Origin: Nakamurella antarctica
GTDB taxonomy: Bacteria; Actinomycetota; Actinomycetes; Mycobacteriales; Nakamurellaceae
Reading direction: 5' to 3'
Assembly: GCF_003860405.1 (NCBI RefSeq)
Contig: NZ_CP034170.1
Location: 2,480,001 to 2,544,000 of the forward strand
DNA: 64,000 bases
Below, piece by piece: positions 9,173 through 18,474 of the stretch; within the stretch, counting starts at the first letter, position 1; each line of letters opens with the position of its first letter. The notes beneath the pieces were generated by a model. It made no database searches. It worked only from the letters and a program-made list of their open reading frames with translations, and was not told the origin of the DNA. The position numbers and the translations under genes are program-made.

Positions 9173-9636
9173 TGACCACCGCCAAAGCCGAAGTTTCAGC
9201 CCCGGCCGCCACAGGGTCGACCAACGTCCGATCCGGTATTGAGGCCCCGAACGCCAAACGCCGCAAGGTAGCTGGCCGCCGGACCAACTTCGAAATGTAT
9301 TCCTGGCTGTTCATGCGTCTGTCCGGCATCGTGCTGATCGTGCTCGTGTTTGGGCATTTGCTCATCATGAATGTGCTCGACGGTGGCGTGCACCGCATCA
9401 ACTGGGGCTTTGTCGCAGGTCGCTGGGCCTCTCCGTTCTGGCAGACATGGGACTTGCTCATGCTCTGGCTGGCGGAGCTGCACGGCGCCAACGGTCTGCG
9501 GACCGTCATTAACGATTACGCGCGGAAGGACGGCACCCGCTTCTGGCTCATGGTGCTGCTCTACGCGTCCGTCATTTTGACCATCGGGCTTGGCACGCTG
9601 GTCATATTCACCTTCGACCCATCCATGGGGGGCTGA
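9172..9636 (+). CDS. sdhD: Succinate dehydrogenase hydrophobic membrane anchor
   Basis: A 154-residue second membrane anchor of succinate dehydrogenase. The frame is open further upstream, but the ATG at 9172 (MTTAKAEVSAPAA) is chosen because it overlaps the sdhC stop by one base. A polar N-terminal tail of about 35 residues precedes three helices. The first contains FMRLSGIVLIVLVFGHLLIM, with the conserved R-x-S-G and His of the quinone/heme region. The conserved ELHGANGLRTVINDYAR motif follows near residue 102. Four bases separate its stop from the sdhA start. Confidence 0.92.
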   Translation: MTTAKAEVSAPAATGSTNVRSGIEAPNAKRRKVAGRRTNFEMYSWLFMRLSGIVLIVLVFGHLLIMNVLDGGVHRINWGFVAGRWASPFWQTWDLLMLWLAELHGANGLRTVINDYARKDGTRFWLMVLLYASVILTIGLGTLVIFTFDPSMGG

Positions 9637-9640
9637 TTCC

Positions 9641-11401
9641 GTGCAAACCCATCGCTATGACGTCATCATCGTCGGAGCCGGCGGCGCTGGTATGCGCGCT
9701 GCCATTGAATCCTCAGGACGGGCTCGCACCGCCGTCCTAACAAAGCTCTACCCCACGCGGTCGCACACAGGCGCGGCTCAGGGCGGCATGTGCGCCGCTC
9801 TGGCTAACGTCGAGGACGACAACTGGGAGTGGCACACGTTCGACACCGTCAAGGGTGGCGACTACCTAGTCGACCAAGACGCCGCCGAGATCATGTGCCG
9901 CGAAGCTATTGACGCGGTCTACGACCTGGAGCGGATGGGGCTGCCATTCAACCGCACCCCCGAGGGTCGGATTGACCAGCGCCGCTTCGGTGGCCACACC
10001 CGCAACCATGGTGAAGCGGCTGTGCGTCGCGCGTGCTACGCCGCGGACCGCACCGGCCACATGATCCTGCAGACCCTTTACCAAAACTGCGTCAAGCAAG
10101 GCGTGGAATTCTTTAACGAGTTCTACGTTCTCGACATCATGCTCACCGACGACCCGGAGAACCCGGGCGAGCAGATCTGCACCGGCGCTGTCGCCTACGA
10201 GCTGGCCACCGGAGAGATCCACGTCTTCCACGCCAAGGCCGTCATCTTTGCCACCGGCGGCGCAGGCAAAGTCTTCAAGACCACGTCGAATGCGCACACC
10301 CTGACCGGTGACGGGATGGGTGTCGTGTTCCGCAAGGGCCTGCCCCTGGAAGACATGGAGTTCTACCAGTTCCATCCGACAGGTCTGGCTGGTCTGGGTA
10401 TTTTGCTGACCGAGGGCGCACGCGGCGAAGGCGCGATCCTGCGGAACGAATCCGGCGAACGCTTCATGGAGCGCTACGCACCCACCATTAAAGATCTTGC
10501 ACCGCGCGACATTGTCGCCCGGTCAATGGTTCTCGAGGTCTTGGAGGGCCGAGGCGGTGGGCCCCACAAGGACTACGTCTACTTGGACTGCACCCACCTC
10601 GGCGCAGAGGTACTCGAGACCAAACTGCCCGACATCACCGAATTCGCCCGGACCTACCTCGGCGTGGATCCGGTTACCGAACCTGTCCCGGTGTTCCCCA
10701 CCGCGCACTACGCCATGGGCGGCATTCCCACCACTGTCAACGGCGAGGTATTGCGCGACACCGATCACGTGGTGAGGGGCCTCTATGCGGCTGGCGAATG
10801 TGCGTGCGTGTCGGTCCACGGCTCCAACCGCCTCGGCACCAACTCACTGCTGGACATCAACGTATTCGGTAAGCGCAGCGGCATTGCTGCCGCCGAGTAC
10901 TCCAAGACGGTCGACTTCCAACCGGACGCCGAATTGCCCGCGGACACGGTCATCTCGATGGTCGAAAACCTTCGCAACGCCACGGGTGGCGAGCGTGTTG
11001 CGGACCTGCGCATCGCGCTGCAGGCCACGATGGACGCCAACTCCGCCGTCTACCGCACGGAAGAGACGCTGAAGCAGGCGCTCACTGACGTGCAGTTGCT
11101 CAAGGAGCGGTACTCGAACGTCTCGGTCCAGGACAAGGGCCAACGCTTCAACACCGACCTGTTGGAAGGTATTGAGCTGGGCTTCCTCCTCGAGCTCGCC
11201 GAAGTAATGGTAGTTAGTGCATTGAACCGCAAGGAATCTCGTGGTGGTCACGCACGTGAGGACTACCCGAGCCGCGACGACACCAACTACATGCGGCACA
11301 CCATGGCCTATAAGGAAGGTTCGGAGCTTATTTCCGACATCCGTCTGGGGTGGAAGCCCGTGGTACAGACCCGCTACCAGCCAATGGAGCGTAAGTACTA
11401 G
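9641..11401 (+). CDS. sdhA: Succinate dehydrogenase flavoprotein subunit
   Basis: A 586-residue catalytic subunit that oxidises succinate to fumarate and passes electrons to FAD. The start GTG at 9641 gives MQTHRYDVIIVGAGGAGMRAA, with the dinucleotide-binding GxGGxG right at the N-terminus. An earlier in-frame start inside sdhD would add a non-family tail. SHTGAAQGGM holds the His that is normally linked covalently to FAD. EFYQFHPTGL and HGSNRLGTNSLLDINVFGKR are active-site and C-terminal flavin-domain signatures. Length matches actinobacterial SdhA (about 585-590). Its TAG stop shares one base with the sdhB start (TAGTG). Confidence 0.96.
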   Translation: MQTHRYDVIIVGAGGAGMRAAIESSGRARTAVLTKLYPTRSHTGAAQGGMCAALANVEDDNWEWHTFDTVKGGDYLVDQDAAEIMCREAIDAVYDLERMGLPFNRTPEGRIDQRRFGGHTRNHGEAAVRRACYAADRTGHMILQTLYQNCVKQGVEFFNEFYVLDIMLTDDPENPGEQICTGAVAYELATGEIHVFHAKAVIFATGGAGKVFKTTSNAHTLTGDGMGVVFRKGLPLEDMEFYQFHPTGLAGLGILLTEGARGEGAILRNESGERFMERYAPTIKDLAPRDIVARSMVLEVLEGRGGGPHKDYVYLDCTHLGAEVLETKLPDITEFARTYLGVDPVTEPVPVFPTAHYAMGGIPTTVNGEVLRDTDHVVRGLYAAGECACVSVHGSNRLGTNSLLDINVFGKRSGIAAAEYSKTVDFQPDAELPADTVISMVENLRNATGGERVADLRIALQATMDANSAVYRTEETLKQALTDVQLLKERYSNVSVQDKGQRFNTDLLEGIELGFLLELAEVMVVSALNRKESRGGHAREDYPSRDDTNYMRHTMAYKEGSELISDIRLGWKPVVQTRYQPMERKY

Positions 11402-12189
11402 TGACCACAACACTGCCAGCCGTCTCTATCGGGACGGTTCAGCACACTCAACCGCTGCCGCCTATTCCCGACGGCGCCGTGATGATCACGGTGAAGCTAC
11501 AGCGCTTCAACCCGGAAATCGACGATGCACCGCATATGGAGTCCTATCGGATTCCCGCGTTGCCCACGGACCGGATTCTGAACCTGCTGCACTACATCAA
11601 GTGGTACATCGATGGTTCGCTGGCCTTTCGCCGATCGTGTGCGCACGGTATTTGCGGCTCGGACGCGATGCGGATTAATGGTCGGAACCGGCTTGGCTGC
11701 AAGGTGCTGGTCAAGGATCTCATCACTGACAAGGTGAACGAGATGACGATCGAGCCGATCAAGGGTCTTCCCCTGCACAAGGACCTGATCGTCGACATGG
11801 AGCCGTTCTTCGACGCCTTCCGTTCGGTGATGCCGTACATGGTTACCCACGGCAACGAACCGTCCAGAGAATGGGTGCAGTCCATCGAGGACCGCGAGCG
11901 GTTCGACGACACCACCAAGTGCATCATGTGTGCGTGCTGCACCACCTCGTGCCCCGTGTACTGGAGCGCCGACAACTATGTGGGCCCAGCAGCTATCGTG
12001 GCTGCGCATCGGTTCATCTTTGATTCCCGCGACCAGGCGGCCGACGAAAGGCTTGAGATTCTTTCTGACGCCGAGGGAGTCTGGCGTTGCCGGACCACCT
12101 TCAACTGCACCGATGCCTGCCCGCGCGGGATCCAGGTCACTCAGGCTATTCAAGAAGTGAAGCGTGCGTTGATGTTCCGACGCATCTGA
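11401..12189 (+). CDS. sdhB: Succinate dehydrogenase iron-sulfur subunit
   Basis: A 262-residue electron-transfer subunit of complex II. The ferredoxin-type [2Fe-2S] site reads SCAHGICGSDAMRINGRNRL. The third ligand position is Asp, as in E. coli SdhB, so this is not a defect. The ferredoxin domain follows with CIMCACCTTSCPVYW and CTDACPRGI, giving the ligands for the [4Fe-4S] and [3Fe-4S] clusters. It starts with GTG overlapping the sdhA stop. The N-terminal tail of about 25 residues before MITVKLQRFNPE is longer than in many homologues, and an internal start is possible. Confidence 0.95.
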   Translation: MTTTLPAVSIGTVQHTQPLPPIPDGAVMITVKLQRFNPEIDDAPHMESYRIPALPTDRILNLLHYIKWYIDGSLAFRRSCAHGICGSDAMRINGRNRLGCKVLVKDLITDKVNEMTIEPIKGLPLHKDLIVDMEPFFDAFRSVMPYMVTHGNEPSREWVQSIEDRERFDDTTKCIMCACCTTSCPVYWSADNYVGPAAIVAAHRFIFDSRDQAADERLEILSDAEGVWRCRTTFNCTDACPRGIQVTQAIQEVKRALMFRRI

Positions 12190-12234
12190 TCGAAGAGATT
12201 CTCGTTTGCCGAGGCGGGGATAAGCTGGCATTTA

Positions 12235-13584
12235 ATGTCTGCTTATCCCCGCCTTAGTTCGTTTCCAGCCGTGCTTGCCTGCGCCCTTGCCATCGGAATG
12301 GGTTCACAGGCCCCAGCTTTCGCTGGCGACGCGTACTTGCCGCCATCGGTCACCGTGAGCGCTGCGGATACTTCCGGTTGTCCGCAGCGCGACACGCCGC
12401 CGCCAGCCATCGACACGTCCGAAGATGTTGCCCCGGGCCAAACGACGCCCGCTCCACTGCCGGTGCCGGAACCGGCCATCGGGGAGCTCAGCGGTGCCAC
12501 TTGCGGATACTTGTTGCCTACTGATTCGCCCGACCTGCCGTCTGATATTTCCGCCAGCGCCTGGCTCGTCGCCGACTTAGACTCCGGACAAATCCTTGGC
12601 GCCAAAGATGTGCACGGGCGGTACCGGCCCGCGTCCACACTTAAACTCCTGACCGCCCTGACGATGCTCACCAATCTGCCCGACCTCAACCAGGTGGTGA
12701 CCGGGAGTAACGAGGACGCCCAGCAAGAAGGTTCGCGCGTTGGCATCGGCGAGGGTGGCAAGTACACCGTTGGCCAGCTGCTGCTATTCATGATGATGGG
12801 CTCTGGCAACGACACCGCTTTCGCTCTCGCGCGCGCCAACGGGGGCTACGACAAGACCGTGGCCGACATGAACGCCCAGGCAGCAGCTTTGGGCGCCGCC
12901 GACACCCGAGCCAGTACCGTGTCCGGCCTGGACGGAGCGGGACAGATGACATCGGTGTACGACCTCGGTCTCATCATCCGTGCCGCAATGGCACACCCAG
13001 CCTTCCCACCTCTGATCTCCACCCCCTATTCCACCGTGCCAGGATTTGGCACCGAACCCGAGTTCGGTATCGCCAACGACAACAAGCTGCTGCTGAACTA
13101 CCCTGGCGCGCTAGGAGGCAAGACCGGGTTCACCGACGATGCCGGCAACACCTACGTGGGCCTCGCCGAGCGAGACGGCCGACGCCTCCTCGTCACCATG
13201 CTCGGCGGCAGCCAGCAGCCGCGCCGGCAATGGATGCAGGCAGCATCTCTGCTGGATTGGGGGTTCTCACTTGCCGCGCCCAAAGTGCCGGCAGCTGTCC
13301 CGTGGCTCGGACGCCTGGTGAACTCTGCGAGCGACGGGTCTGAGATCGACAAACCCTCCCTACCAACCACTCCCGACACACCTGGTGCAATTTCCACTGA
13401 TGCTGTAGGTGTGGCCGATGAGACTTCAAGTGTCCCGCCCTCGGCGCCCACCGCTGGCGCAGCGTTACCGCAAACCAACCCTGGAGCCTCGTCGTGGGAC
13501 TCGCTGCGCTGGGTAGTAGCGACCGGAATTGTGGTGGTGGGCCTGGGTGGCGCAGTAATGCTCGCTGCGAGGCGTCGAAGCTAG
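12235..13584 (+). CDS. D-alanyl-D-alanine carboxypeptidase (PBP5-like, S11 family)
   Basis: A 449-residue exported serine D,D-carboxypeptidase that trims the terminal D-Ala of peptidoglycan stem peptides. An N-terminal signal peptide (about residues 1-30, ending AFAG) is followed by a Pro/Thr-rich linker. The catalytic tetrad motifs follow: ASTLKLL (SxxK), GSGND (SxN-type) and GGKTGFTDDAG (KTG). The C-terminus has a Pro/Thr/Ser linker and one membrane helix (VVATGIVVVGLGGAVML) followed by RRRS, so the enzyme is anchored outside the membrane. It lies 45 bases after sdhB; a shared transcript is possible but no functional link to sdh is evident. Confidence 0.9.
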   Translation: MSAYPRLSSFPAVLACALAIGMGSQAPAFAGDAYLPPSVTVSAADTSGCPQRDTPPPAIDTSEDVAPGQTTPAPLPVPEPAIGELSGATCGYLLPTDSPDLPSDISASAWLVADLDSGQILGAKDVHGRYRPASTLKLLTALTMLTNLPDLNQVVTGSNEDAQQEGSRVGIGEGGKYTVGQLLLFMMMGSGNDTAFALARANGGYDKTVADMNAQAAALGAADTRASTVSGLDGAGQMTSVYDLGLIIRAAMAHPAFPPLISTPYSTVPGFGTEPEFGIANDNKLLLNYPGALGGKTGFTDDAGNTYVGLAERDGRRLLVTMLGGSQQPRRQWMQAASLLDWGFSLAAPKVPAAVPWLGRLVNSASDGSEIDKPSLPTTPDTPGAISTDAVGVADETSSVPPSAPTAGAALPQTNPGASSWDSLRWVVATGIVVVGLGGAVMLAARRRS

Positions 13585-13654
13585 AAGGTAAAGGCCAGAT
13601 GATCCGCGCAACGGTGATGTGAATAAACCCGCGCGGACAGCTTAGGATCGCGAC

Positions 13655-14920
13655 ATGACCCTGACTCCGGCGCAGAATGCCGTCCTGAATGCCATCGACG
13701 AATCGGCCCTCGTCGCCGAATTGGTGAACCTGATCCGAGTGCCCAGCGTGACGGGAACCGACGCCGAGTCAGAACTTCAGCACCGCAGCGCCGCTCAGTT
13801 AACCGAGCTGGGTCTTGACGTCGATCTCTGGAAAATCAACCTCGAGGAATTGGCGGCAGATCCCCGCTTCCCCGGGAGCGAAGCGGAGCGCCTGGAGGGG
13901 TATGGCGTCGTGGGCGTCACCGGCCCGGGCGTCCCCGCTCTCGTACTGCAGGGGCATGTGGATGTGGTTCCGATCGGCGACGAAACTAAGTGGACCGAAG
14001 ACCCGTTCAGCGGGGAGATTATTGGCGGCGCACTCCATGGCCGCGGGGCCTGCGATATGAAGGCCGGGGTCGCCACCAACCTCGCCGTTATCCGGGCCAT
14101 TTACGCCAGCGGCGTCACGCTCGAACGCCCGTTGGCGCTGCACACGGTTGTGAGCGAAGAAGACGGCGGTCTGGGCGCGTTTGCCACCCTGCTCCGCGGC
14201 CACACCGGCGACGCTGCCGTCATCCCCGAGCCCACGTCCGGCCGTATTATCACCGCCAACGCGGGGGCCCTCACGTTTGAGCTCACCGTCGCGGGCCGCG
14301 CGGCACATGGCAGCGCGCGGCTCGAGGGCGTCAGTGCCTTCGATGCCTTCCTCCCGATCAACGCGGCGATCTTCGAACTCGAAGCGCGGCGCAACGAAAA
14401 CCCCGATCCGCTCTTCGCGGGCAACCCGTTGCCGTACCCGATCGCCATCGGCACCCTGCAGGCTGGCGACTGGTCCAGCTCCGTCCCGGATCGATTGACC
14501 GCGCACGGTCGCTACGGTGTCCGCCTCGACGAAGATCCGGATGTGGCCCGCGCCGAATTTGCCGAGGCGATCGCTGCCGCGTGCGCGAAAGATGCGTGGC
14601 TACGCGATAACCCGGTGCAGATTAAGTGGGACGGCGGTCAATTCAACAGCGGTCGTATCCCGCAAGGCCACGAACTGATCGCTCAGATGAGCGACGCGGT
14701 GGTCGCCATTGGCGGCTTTGCACCCGACCAAGCAGCGGCCCCCTATGGCAGCGACCTGCGTCTGTACAACAGCATCGGCGGTATCCCCACCCTGCACTAC
14801 GGGCCGGGCGACGTGCGGATGGCGCACGCGCCGCGGGAACAGGTCGATATCGCCGAAGTGATCCGCGTAACGCGGGCGCTCGCAGTACTAGCCGTGCAGC
14901 GGTGCGGGGCGCACCTCTAG
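13655..14920 (+). CDS. M20 family metallohydrolase (ArgE/DapE-like)
   Basis: A 421-residue zinc amidohydrolase. It contains the di-zinc motifs VLQGHVDVVP (His and catalytic Asp), HGRGACDMKAG (bridging Asp) and VVSEEDGG (catalytic Glu). The lid/dimerisation domain begins after ITANAGALTFELTVAGRAAHGSA. The ATG at 13655 has AGGA seven bases upstream. The family includes acetylornithine deacetylase, succinyl-diaminopimelate desuccinylase and peptidases. Nothing nearby (no arg or dap genes) settles the substrate, and the product name should stay general. Confidence 0.88.
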   Translation: MTLTPAQNAVLNAIDESALVAELVNLIRVPSVTGTDAESELQHRSAAQLTELGLDVDLWKINLEELAADPRFPGSEAERLEGYGVVGVTGPGVPALVLQGHVDVVPIGDETKWTEDPFSGEIIGGALHGRGACDMKAGVATNLAVIRAIYASGVTLERPLALHTVVSEEDGGLGAFATLLRGHTGDAAVIPEPTSGRIITANAGALTFELTVAGRAAHGSARLEGVSAFDAFLPINAAIFELEARRNENPDPLFAGNPLPYPIAIGTLQAGDWSSSVPDRLTAHGRYGVRLDEDPDVARAEFAEAIAAACAKDAWLRDNPVQIKWDGGQFNSGRIPQGHELIAQMSDAVVAIGGFAPDQAAAPYGSDLRLYNSIGGIPTLHYGPGDVRMAHAPREQVDIAEVIRVTRALAVLAVQRCGAHL

Positions 14921-15010
14921 TCCTGCTGGTGGGCCATGCCACGCCGAGCGGTGCCGTCTGACGTGAAACTCGCCGGGTTCAGGCGCCAGAGTGCCCTGCT
15001 CGGCGCGGGT

Positions 15011-16054
15011 TTAGCCTTTGCTGCCGAGCTTGCGGGCCCACCACCCAGCTCCCGCCCCGACCCCGGCCGCACCGACCGCGGCGGCAACCACGGGCAGCGC
15101 GCCTTCCAGCCCGCGAGGCTGGACAAGGATGGCCACATCCGGTCCCCTGTCGGCACTTTCAGCATCGTCGTCATTTGGCTCGCTGGTCGCAATCCACGCT
15201 GCGACCATCAGCATCATCCTGGCTACCAAGTTGATCACGATCAGCAGCACGATCACCGATCCGAAGACGGCTGCGGTGGCAGATTTGCTGAACAACGACA
15301 CGAGGAAAACCAGCAGCAGTTTCAGGAGTTCAAAGAATACTGCGGCAAAGATCGCTCCCCGCCAAAGCTTTCGCTTTGGCGCCCTGTTGTGCGCCAGTGG
15401 CAGGAATCGGTAGAGGAAGTAGAAGATCAGGGTGTCGGCCACAATCGCGACCGCGATCGGCGCGATCCGCAGGCCCGCGTTCAGCCAGCCGACGTCATCG
15501 ACGCCCAGCCAGCTCGTGATCAGACCGGTTGCCGATGACGACACGGTGGTGAGCACCACCGAAAGCAGGATCCCCGTGCCCAGCACTACCAACGCGACCA
15601 AGTCCTTGACCAGGCCCAGGAAGAAGTTCTCGACCAGCTTCTCGTCTTGCTCCCAGGTGGGGCGCCATTGCGCCCGCACGGCTTGCTTCAGGTTCCCCAT
15701 CCAGCCAATTCCGGTAAAAAGCGCGACTGCGATACCCAGCCATGCGGCAGCCGTCCGGGAACTGATAGCTCCGTCGATGATGCTCGAAACCTGAGCCGCA
15801 GTGCCGCCCTCCGAGGCCGTCGTCGAAATGAGCTTGGTAACTTCTGCTTTCAGATCTTCGATCACCGACGGTTGACCAGCCAACACCAAGCCCGCGATAC
15901 CGAAGGCGGCAAGGAGAATGGGGATCAACGCCAGAAAAGAAAAATAGGTGATGGCTGCAGCGAACTGGGAGCCGAGCCGATCGTTGAACCGCTCGATCAT
16001 TCGGATCAGGTGCGCGATCCACGGCTTCACCGAAAGCCTGGACCACAGCGCCAC
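15011..16054 (-). CDS. YihY/BrkB family membrane protein (likely 5'-frameshifted)
   Basis: A 347-residue multi-pass membrane protein of the YihY/virulence-factor BrkB family (often mis-called RNase BN). The family core FNDRLGSQFAAAITYFSFLA lies near residue 24, with several following helices and a C-terminal basic tail. The only in-frame start for this stretch is GTG 16054, which has no ribosome-binding site. A second open frame (ATG 16218) with a good site reads into the same place, one base out of phase. The real protein is therefore probably about 54 residues longer. No transport substrate is established for the family. Confidence 0.85.
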   Translation of the reverse strand: MALWSRLSVKPWIAHLIRMIERFNDRLGSQFAAAITYFSFLALIPILLAAFGIAGLVLAGQPSVIEDLKAEVTKLISTTASEGGTAAQVSSIIDGAISSRTAAAWLGIAVALFTGIGWMGNLKQAVRAQWRPTWEQDEKLVENFFLGLVKDLVALVVLGTGILLSVVLTTVSSSATGLITSWLGVDDVGWLNAGLRIAPIAVAIVADTLIFYFLYRFLPLAHNRAPKRKLWRGAIFAAVFFELLKLLLVFLVSLFSKSATAAVFGSVIVLLIVINLVARMMLMVAAWIATSEPNDDDAESADRGPDVAILVQPRGLEGALPVVAAAVGAAGVGAGAGWWARKLGSKG

Positions 16055-16218
16055 AAGGGGGCAACGAGTTTGCCGATGCCGCTCGGTGGCGCCGTCGCAT
16101 CGGCCCGCTGCTTCTTCGTGACGAAAAGTGCGTCAGCGAGCGTGCGATCGGTGGGGGGTTTCACCGGTATCGCCGGCGGCTTCTGATCAGGTGCTTGAAG
16201 CTTTGCTGCTGTCGTCAT
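16027..16218 (-). pseudogene. Probable displaced N-terminus of the YihY/BrkB gene
   Basis: An ATG at 16218 with a good AAGGGG ribosome site four bases upstream opens a 63-codon frame (MTTAAKLQAPDQKPP...). It reads GIGKLVAPLW and runs out of frame at 16027. At the run of five G (16057-16061, plus strand) one extra base would continue it as APLVALWSRLSVKPW, which is exactly the start region of the membrane protein. It can be a real frameshift, a sequencing error in the homopolymer, or a slippage site. Alternatively it is a short upstream peptide overlapping the main gene. Confidence 0.5.
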
Positions 16219-16273
16219 GTGCCCCTTTTTCCATTCCGGTGGTGTTCAGCGATGAGATCGACATGCAGTGTTG

Positions 16274-17326
16274 TTACTCGGCCCCCAGCGCTAAAAAGCC
16301 AATCTTTTCGTACACGGAGCGGACGGTTGCATCGGCCACTTCGCGCGCCCTGCGGGCACCCCCGGCAAGAATTCGGTCCAACTCGGCCGGATCATCAAGG
16401 TAGGTCTTCACCTTCGCTTGCACAGGCTCGACGAACGCTGTGAACGCCGCAGCCAGATCACCCTTCAGATCCCCATAGCCCTTACCCTCGAATCCCGTTT
16501 CCAACTCCGCGATCGGCGAGTCCGTGAAGACGTGCAGCAGCGTTAGCAGGTTCGACACCCCTGGCTTGTTCACCTCGTCAAACCGAACCTCGCGCTCGGT
16601 GTCTGTCACCGCGCTCTTGATGGACTTGACCGACTTTTTTACGTCTGCAAGCAAATCGAGGACGCCGCCGGGCAACGATTTACTCATCTTCGCCGACGGG
16701 TCCATCAGGTCGTAAATTTTTGCGGTGGCTTTCAAAATATACGGCTCGGGGACCTGCAGGGTTTTGCCGTAGCGAGAGTTGAAGCGCTGCGCCAGATTCC
16801 GTGACAACTCCAAATGCTGTCGCTGGTCTTCGCCCACCGGAACAGTGTCTGCTTGGTAGATCAAAATGTCGGCCGCTTGCAGAATGGGATAGGTGAAAAG
16901 GCCGACGCTGACGTGTTCGGCCGAGGCAGACCTGGCTGACTTGTCCTTGAACTGCGTCATGCGGCCGGCCTCGCCGAAACCCGCTTGGCATTCCAGAACC
17001 CATGACAGCTGGGAGTGCGCGGGTACATGGGACTGCGCGAACAGGACAGAGCGTTCCGGATCGACACCGAGGGCGAGCAACTGGGCCACCGATGCTCTGG
17101 TTCGACTGCGCAGGGTCGGAGGGTCCTGCTCGACCGTGATGGCGTGCAGGTCGGCGACCATATAGAACGTTTCGTGCGTGTCTTGCAGCTCGACCCACTG
17201 CTTTAACGCGCCGACATAGTTGCCGACGTGGAAGGAGTCGGCCGTGGGCTGGATGCCGGAAAGCACACGGGGGCGCCGCGGCGTGGCGGTGACAGTGGGG
17301 TCGGTGAGCGCAGACATGAGCATCAT
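16274..17326 (-). CDS. trpS: Tryptophan--tRNA ligase
   Basis: A 350-residue class I aminoacyl-tRNA synthetase that charges tRNA-Trp. The HIGH-type motif is [11 protein letters not shown] near residue 31, and the KMSKS loop is [10 protein letters not shown] near residue 217. Other family stretches are [16 protein letters not shown] and [22 protein letters not shown], the tryptophan-pocket region. Starts at 17326 (MML) or 17317 (MSALTD) are both possible; a GGGAAG stretch lies before both. Length is typical for bacterial TrpRS. It is upstream of the BrkB gene on the same strand and divergent from the amidohydrolase gene. Confidence 0.95.
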   Translation of the reverse strand: MMLMSALTDPTVTATPRRPRVLSGIQPTADSFHVGNYVGALKQWVELQDTHETFYMVADLHAITVEQDPPTLRSRTRASVAQLLALGVDPERSVLFAQSHVPAHSQLSWVLECQAGFGEAGRMTQFKDKSARSASAEHVSVGLFTYPILQAADILIYQADTVPVGEDQRQHLELSRNLAQRFNSRYGKTLQVPEPYILKATAKIYDLMDPSAKMSKSLPGGVLDLLADVKKSVKSIKSAVTDTEREVRFDEVNKPGVSNLLTLLHVFTDSPIAELETGFEGKGYGDLKGDLAAAFTAFVEPVQAKVKTYLDDPAELDRILAGGARRAREVADATVRSVYEKIGFLALGAE

Positions 17327-17550
17327 CTTCCCATTGCTCGCGGCCAGGGAACCAACCCATCGAAGGTTGGAGAGGGATCGCTCGATGGCTGCCGTGATGC
17401 ACCCGAATCTCGGAGCGGCAGGCAGCTGCGTGATTTCCGGGGAGTGTCCGAATGTTTCAGGCGCTTTAATTTATTCCACGGGTCTTGACAGGAGGCATGG
17501 TTAACCGCTTCACTGAAGCGCATCACCAGATAAAAAGGAGCGGTCCACCC

Positions 17551-18474
17551 ATGTCACCCACGATGACGCCCGAGGCGCGAGCCATCGACGTGCACCAGCA
17601 TCTGTGGCCGCTCGAGTTGGTGGAAGTTCTCCGCAGCCGCTCATCGTTTCCGTACGTCCGCGATTGGACGTTGCACTTGGCGGGAGAAGCGCCCTTCCAG
17701 GTGGACCCGATCGATCACGACATCGCCGCCCGGATGGCCCTCGACAGTAGCTGCGACAAGGTCTTGTTGAGCTTGTCCAGTCCCCTTGGTATCGAACAGC
17801 TCTCACCCGACGATGCCGAGCCGCTACTGCAGGCATGGCATAGCGGCGCCGCTGCGCTACCCGAACCATTTGGCGCCTGGGCCGCTATCGGCGAGGTCGA
17901 TCCGGATACTCAGGCACTGCGCGCTCACCTGGCCGCGGGTTTTGTTGGCCTGCAGATTTCTGCCACCCAGCTTGCCAGCCCGGCAGCGGTCGAGCGTCTC
18001 GCCCCGGTCCTGCGGATCTGCGAGCTCGCCAACAAGCCCGTGATCGTGCATCCCGGGCCCGTTCCCGCCCGCCCCCACACCAGCGAACAGTTCCCCGATT
18101 GGTGGCCGGCCGTAGTCGACTACAGCGCACAGATGCAGGCAGCGTGGTGGGCCTGGCAAATCGACGGCCGAAACATGTTGCCCAACATCAGAATCTGCTT
18201 TTTGGCTGGGGCCGGACTCGCGCCCCTGCACCACGAGCGTTTCACGATGCGCGGCGGAACACCCCTGGTGATCGACCCGAACACGTTCGTCGAGACGTCG
18301 TCGTACGGCCGGCTTGGCCTGGATAGCCTGATCCGAGTTCTCGGCATCGACACCATCGTTTTCGGCAGTGACAGACCCAACGCCGAACCCACCGATCCGC
18401 AGCTGGGCCCGGCCGCCACGTACGCAGTCCGCATTTCCAACCCACGACGTTTCCTCGAAGGAGGTCAGCCATGA
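17551..18474 (+). CDS. Amidohydrolase_2 family metal-dependent hydrolase
   Basis: A 307-residue TIM-barrel hydrolase of the amidohydrolase-2/ACMSD-like group. IDVHQHLWP (residues about 12-20) gives the first metal-binding H-x-H, VIVHPGP the strand-5 His, and FGSDRPNAEP the strand-8 Asp. The ATG at 17551 is preferred over earlier in-frame starts because AAGGAG lies about ten bases before it. Members hydrolyse C-N bonds or decarboxylate; the substrate is unknown. Its stop overlaps by four bases the start of the cupin gene, so the two proteins are made together and probably act on the same pathway. Confidence 0.82.
   Translation: MSPTMTPEARAIDVHQHLWPLELVEVLRSRSSFPYVRDWTLHLAGEAPFQVDPIDHDIAARMALDSSCDKVLLSLSSPLGIEQLSPDDAEPLLQAWHSGAAALPEPFGAWAAIGEVDPDTQALRAHLAAGFVGLQISATQLASPAAVERLAPVLRICELANKPVIVHPGPVPARPHTSEQFPDWWPAVVDYSAQMQAAWWAWQIDGRNMLPNIRICFLAGAGLAPLHHERFTMRGGTPLVIDPNTFVETSSYGRLGLDSLIRVLGIDTIVFGSDRPNAEPTDPQLGPAATYAVRISNPRRFLEGGQP

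Noticed and set aside
9866-10375. Minus-strand frame inside sdhA
   Set aside because: Shadow of the conserved flavoprotein gene.
14921-15010. tRNA-like gene in the gap between the M20 and BrkB genes
   Set aside because: No cloverleaf or GGTTCRA T-loop could be built; only small GC inverted repeats.
16141-16170. Third copy of the palindromic element (GTGCGATCGGTG)
   Set aside because: Only 10 bases match the core and the second arm is missing.
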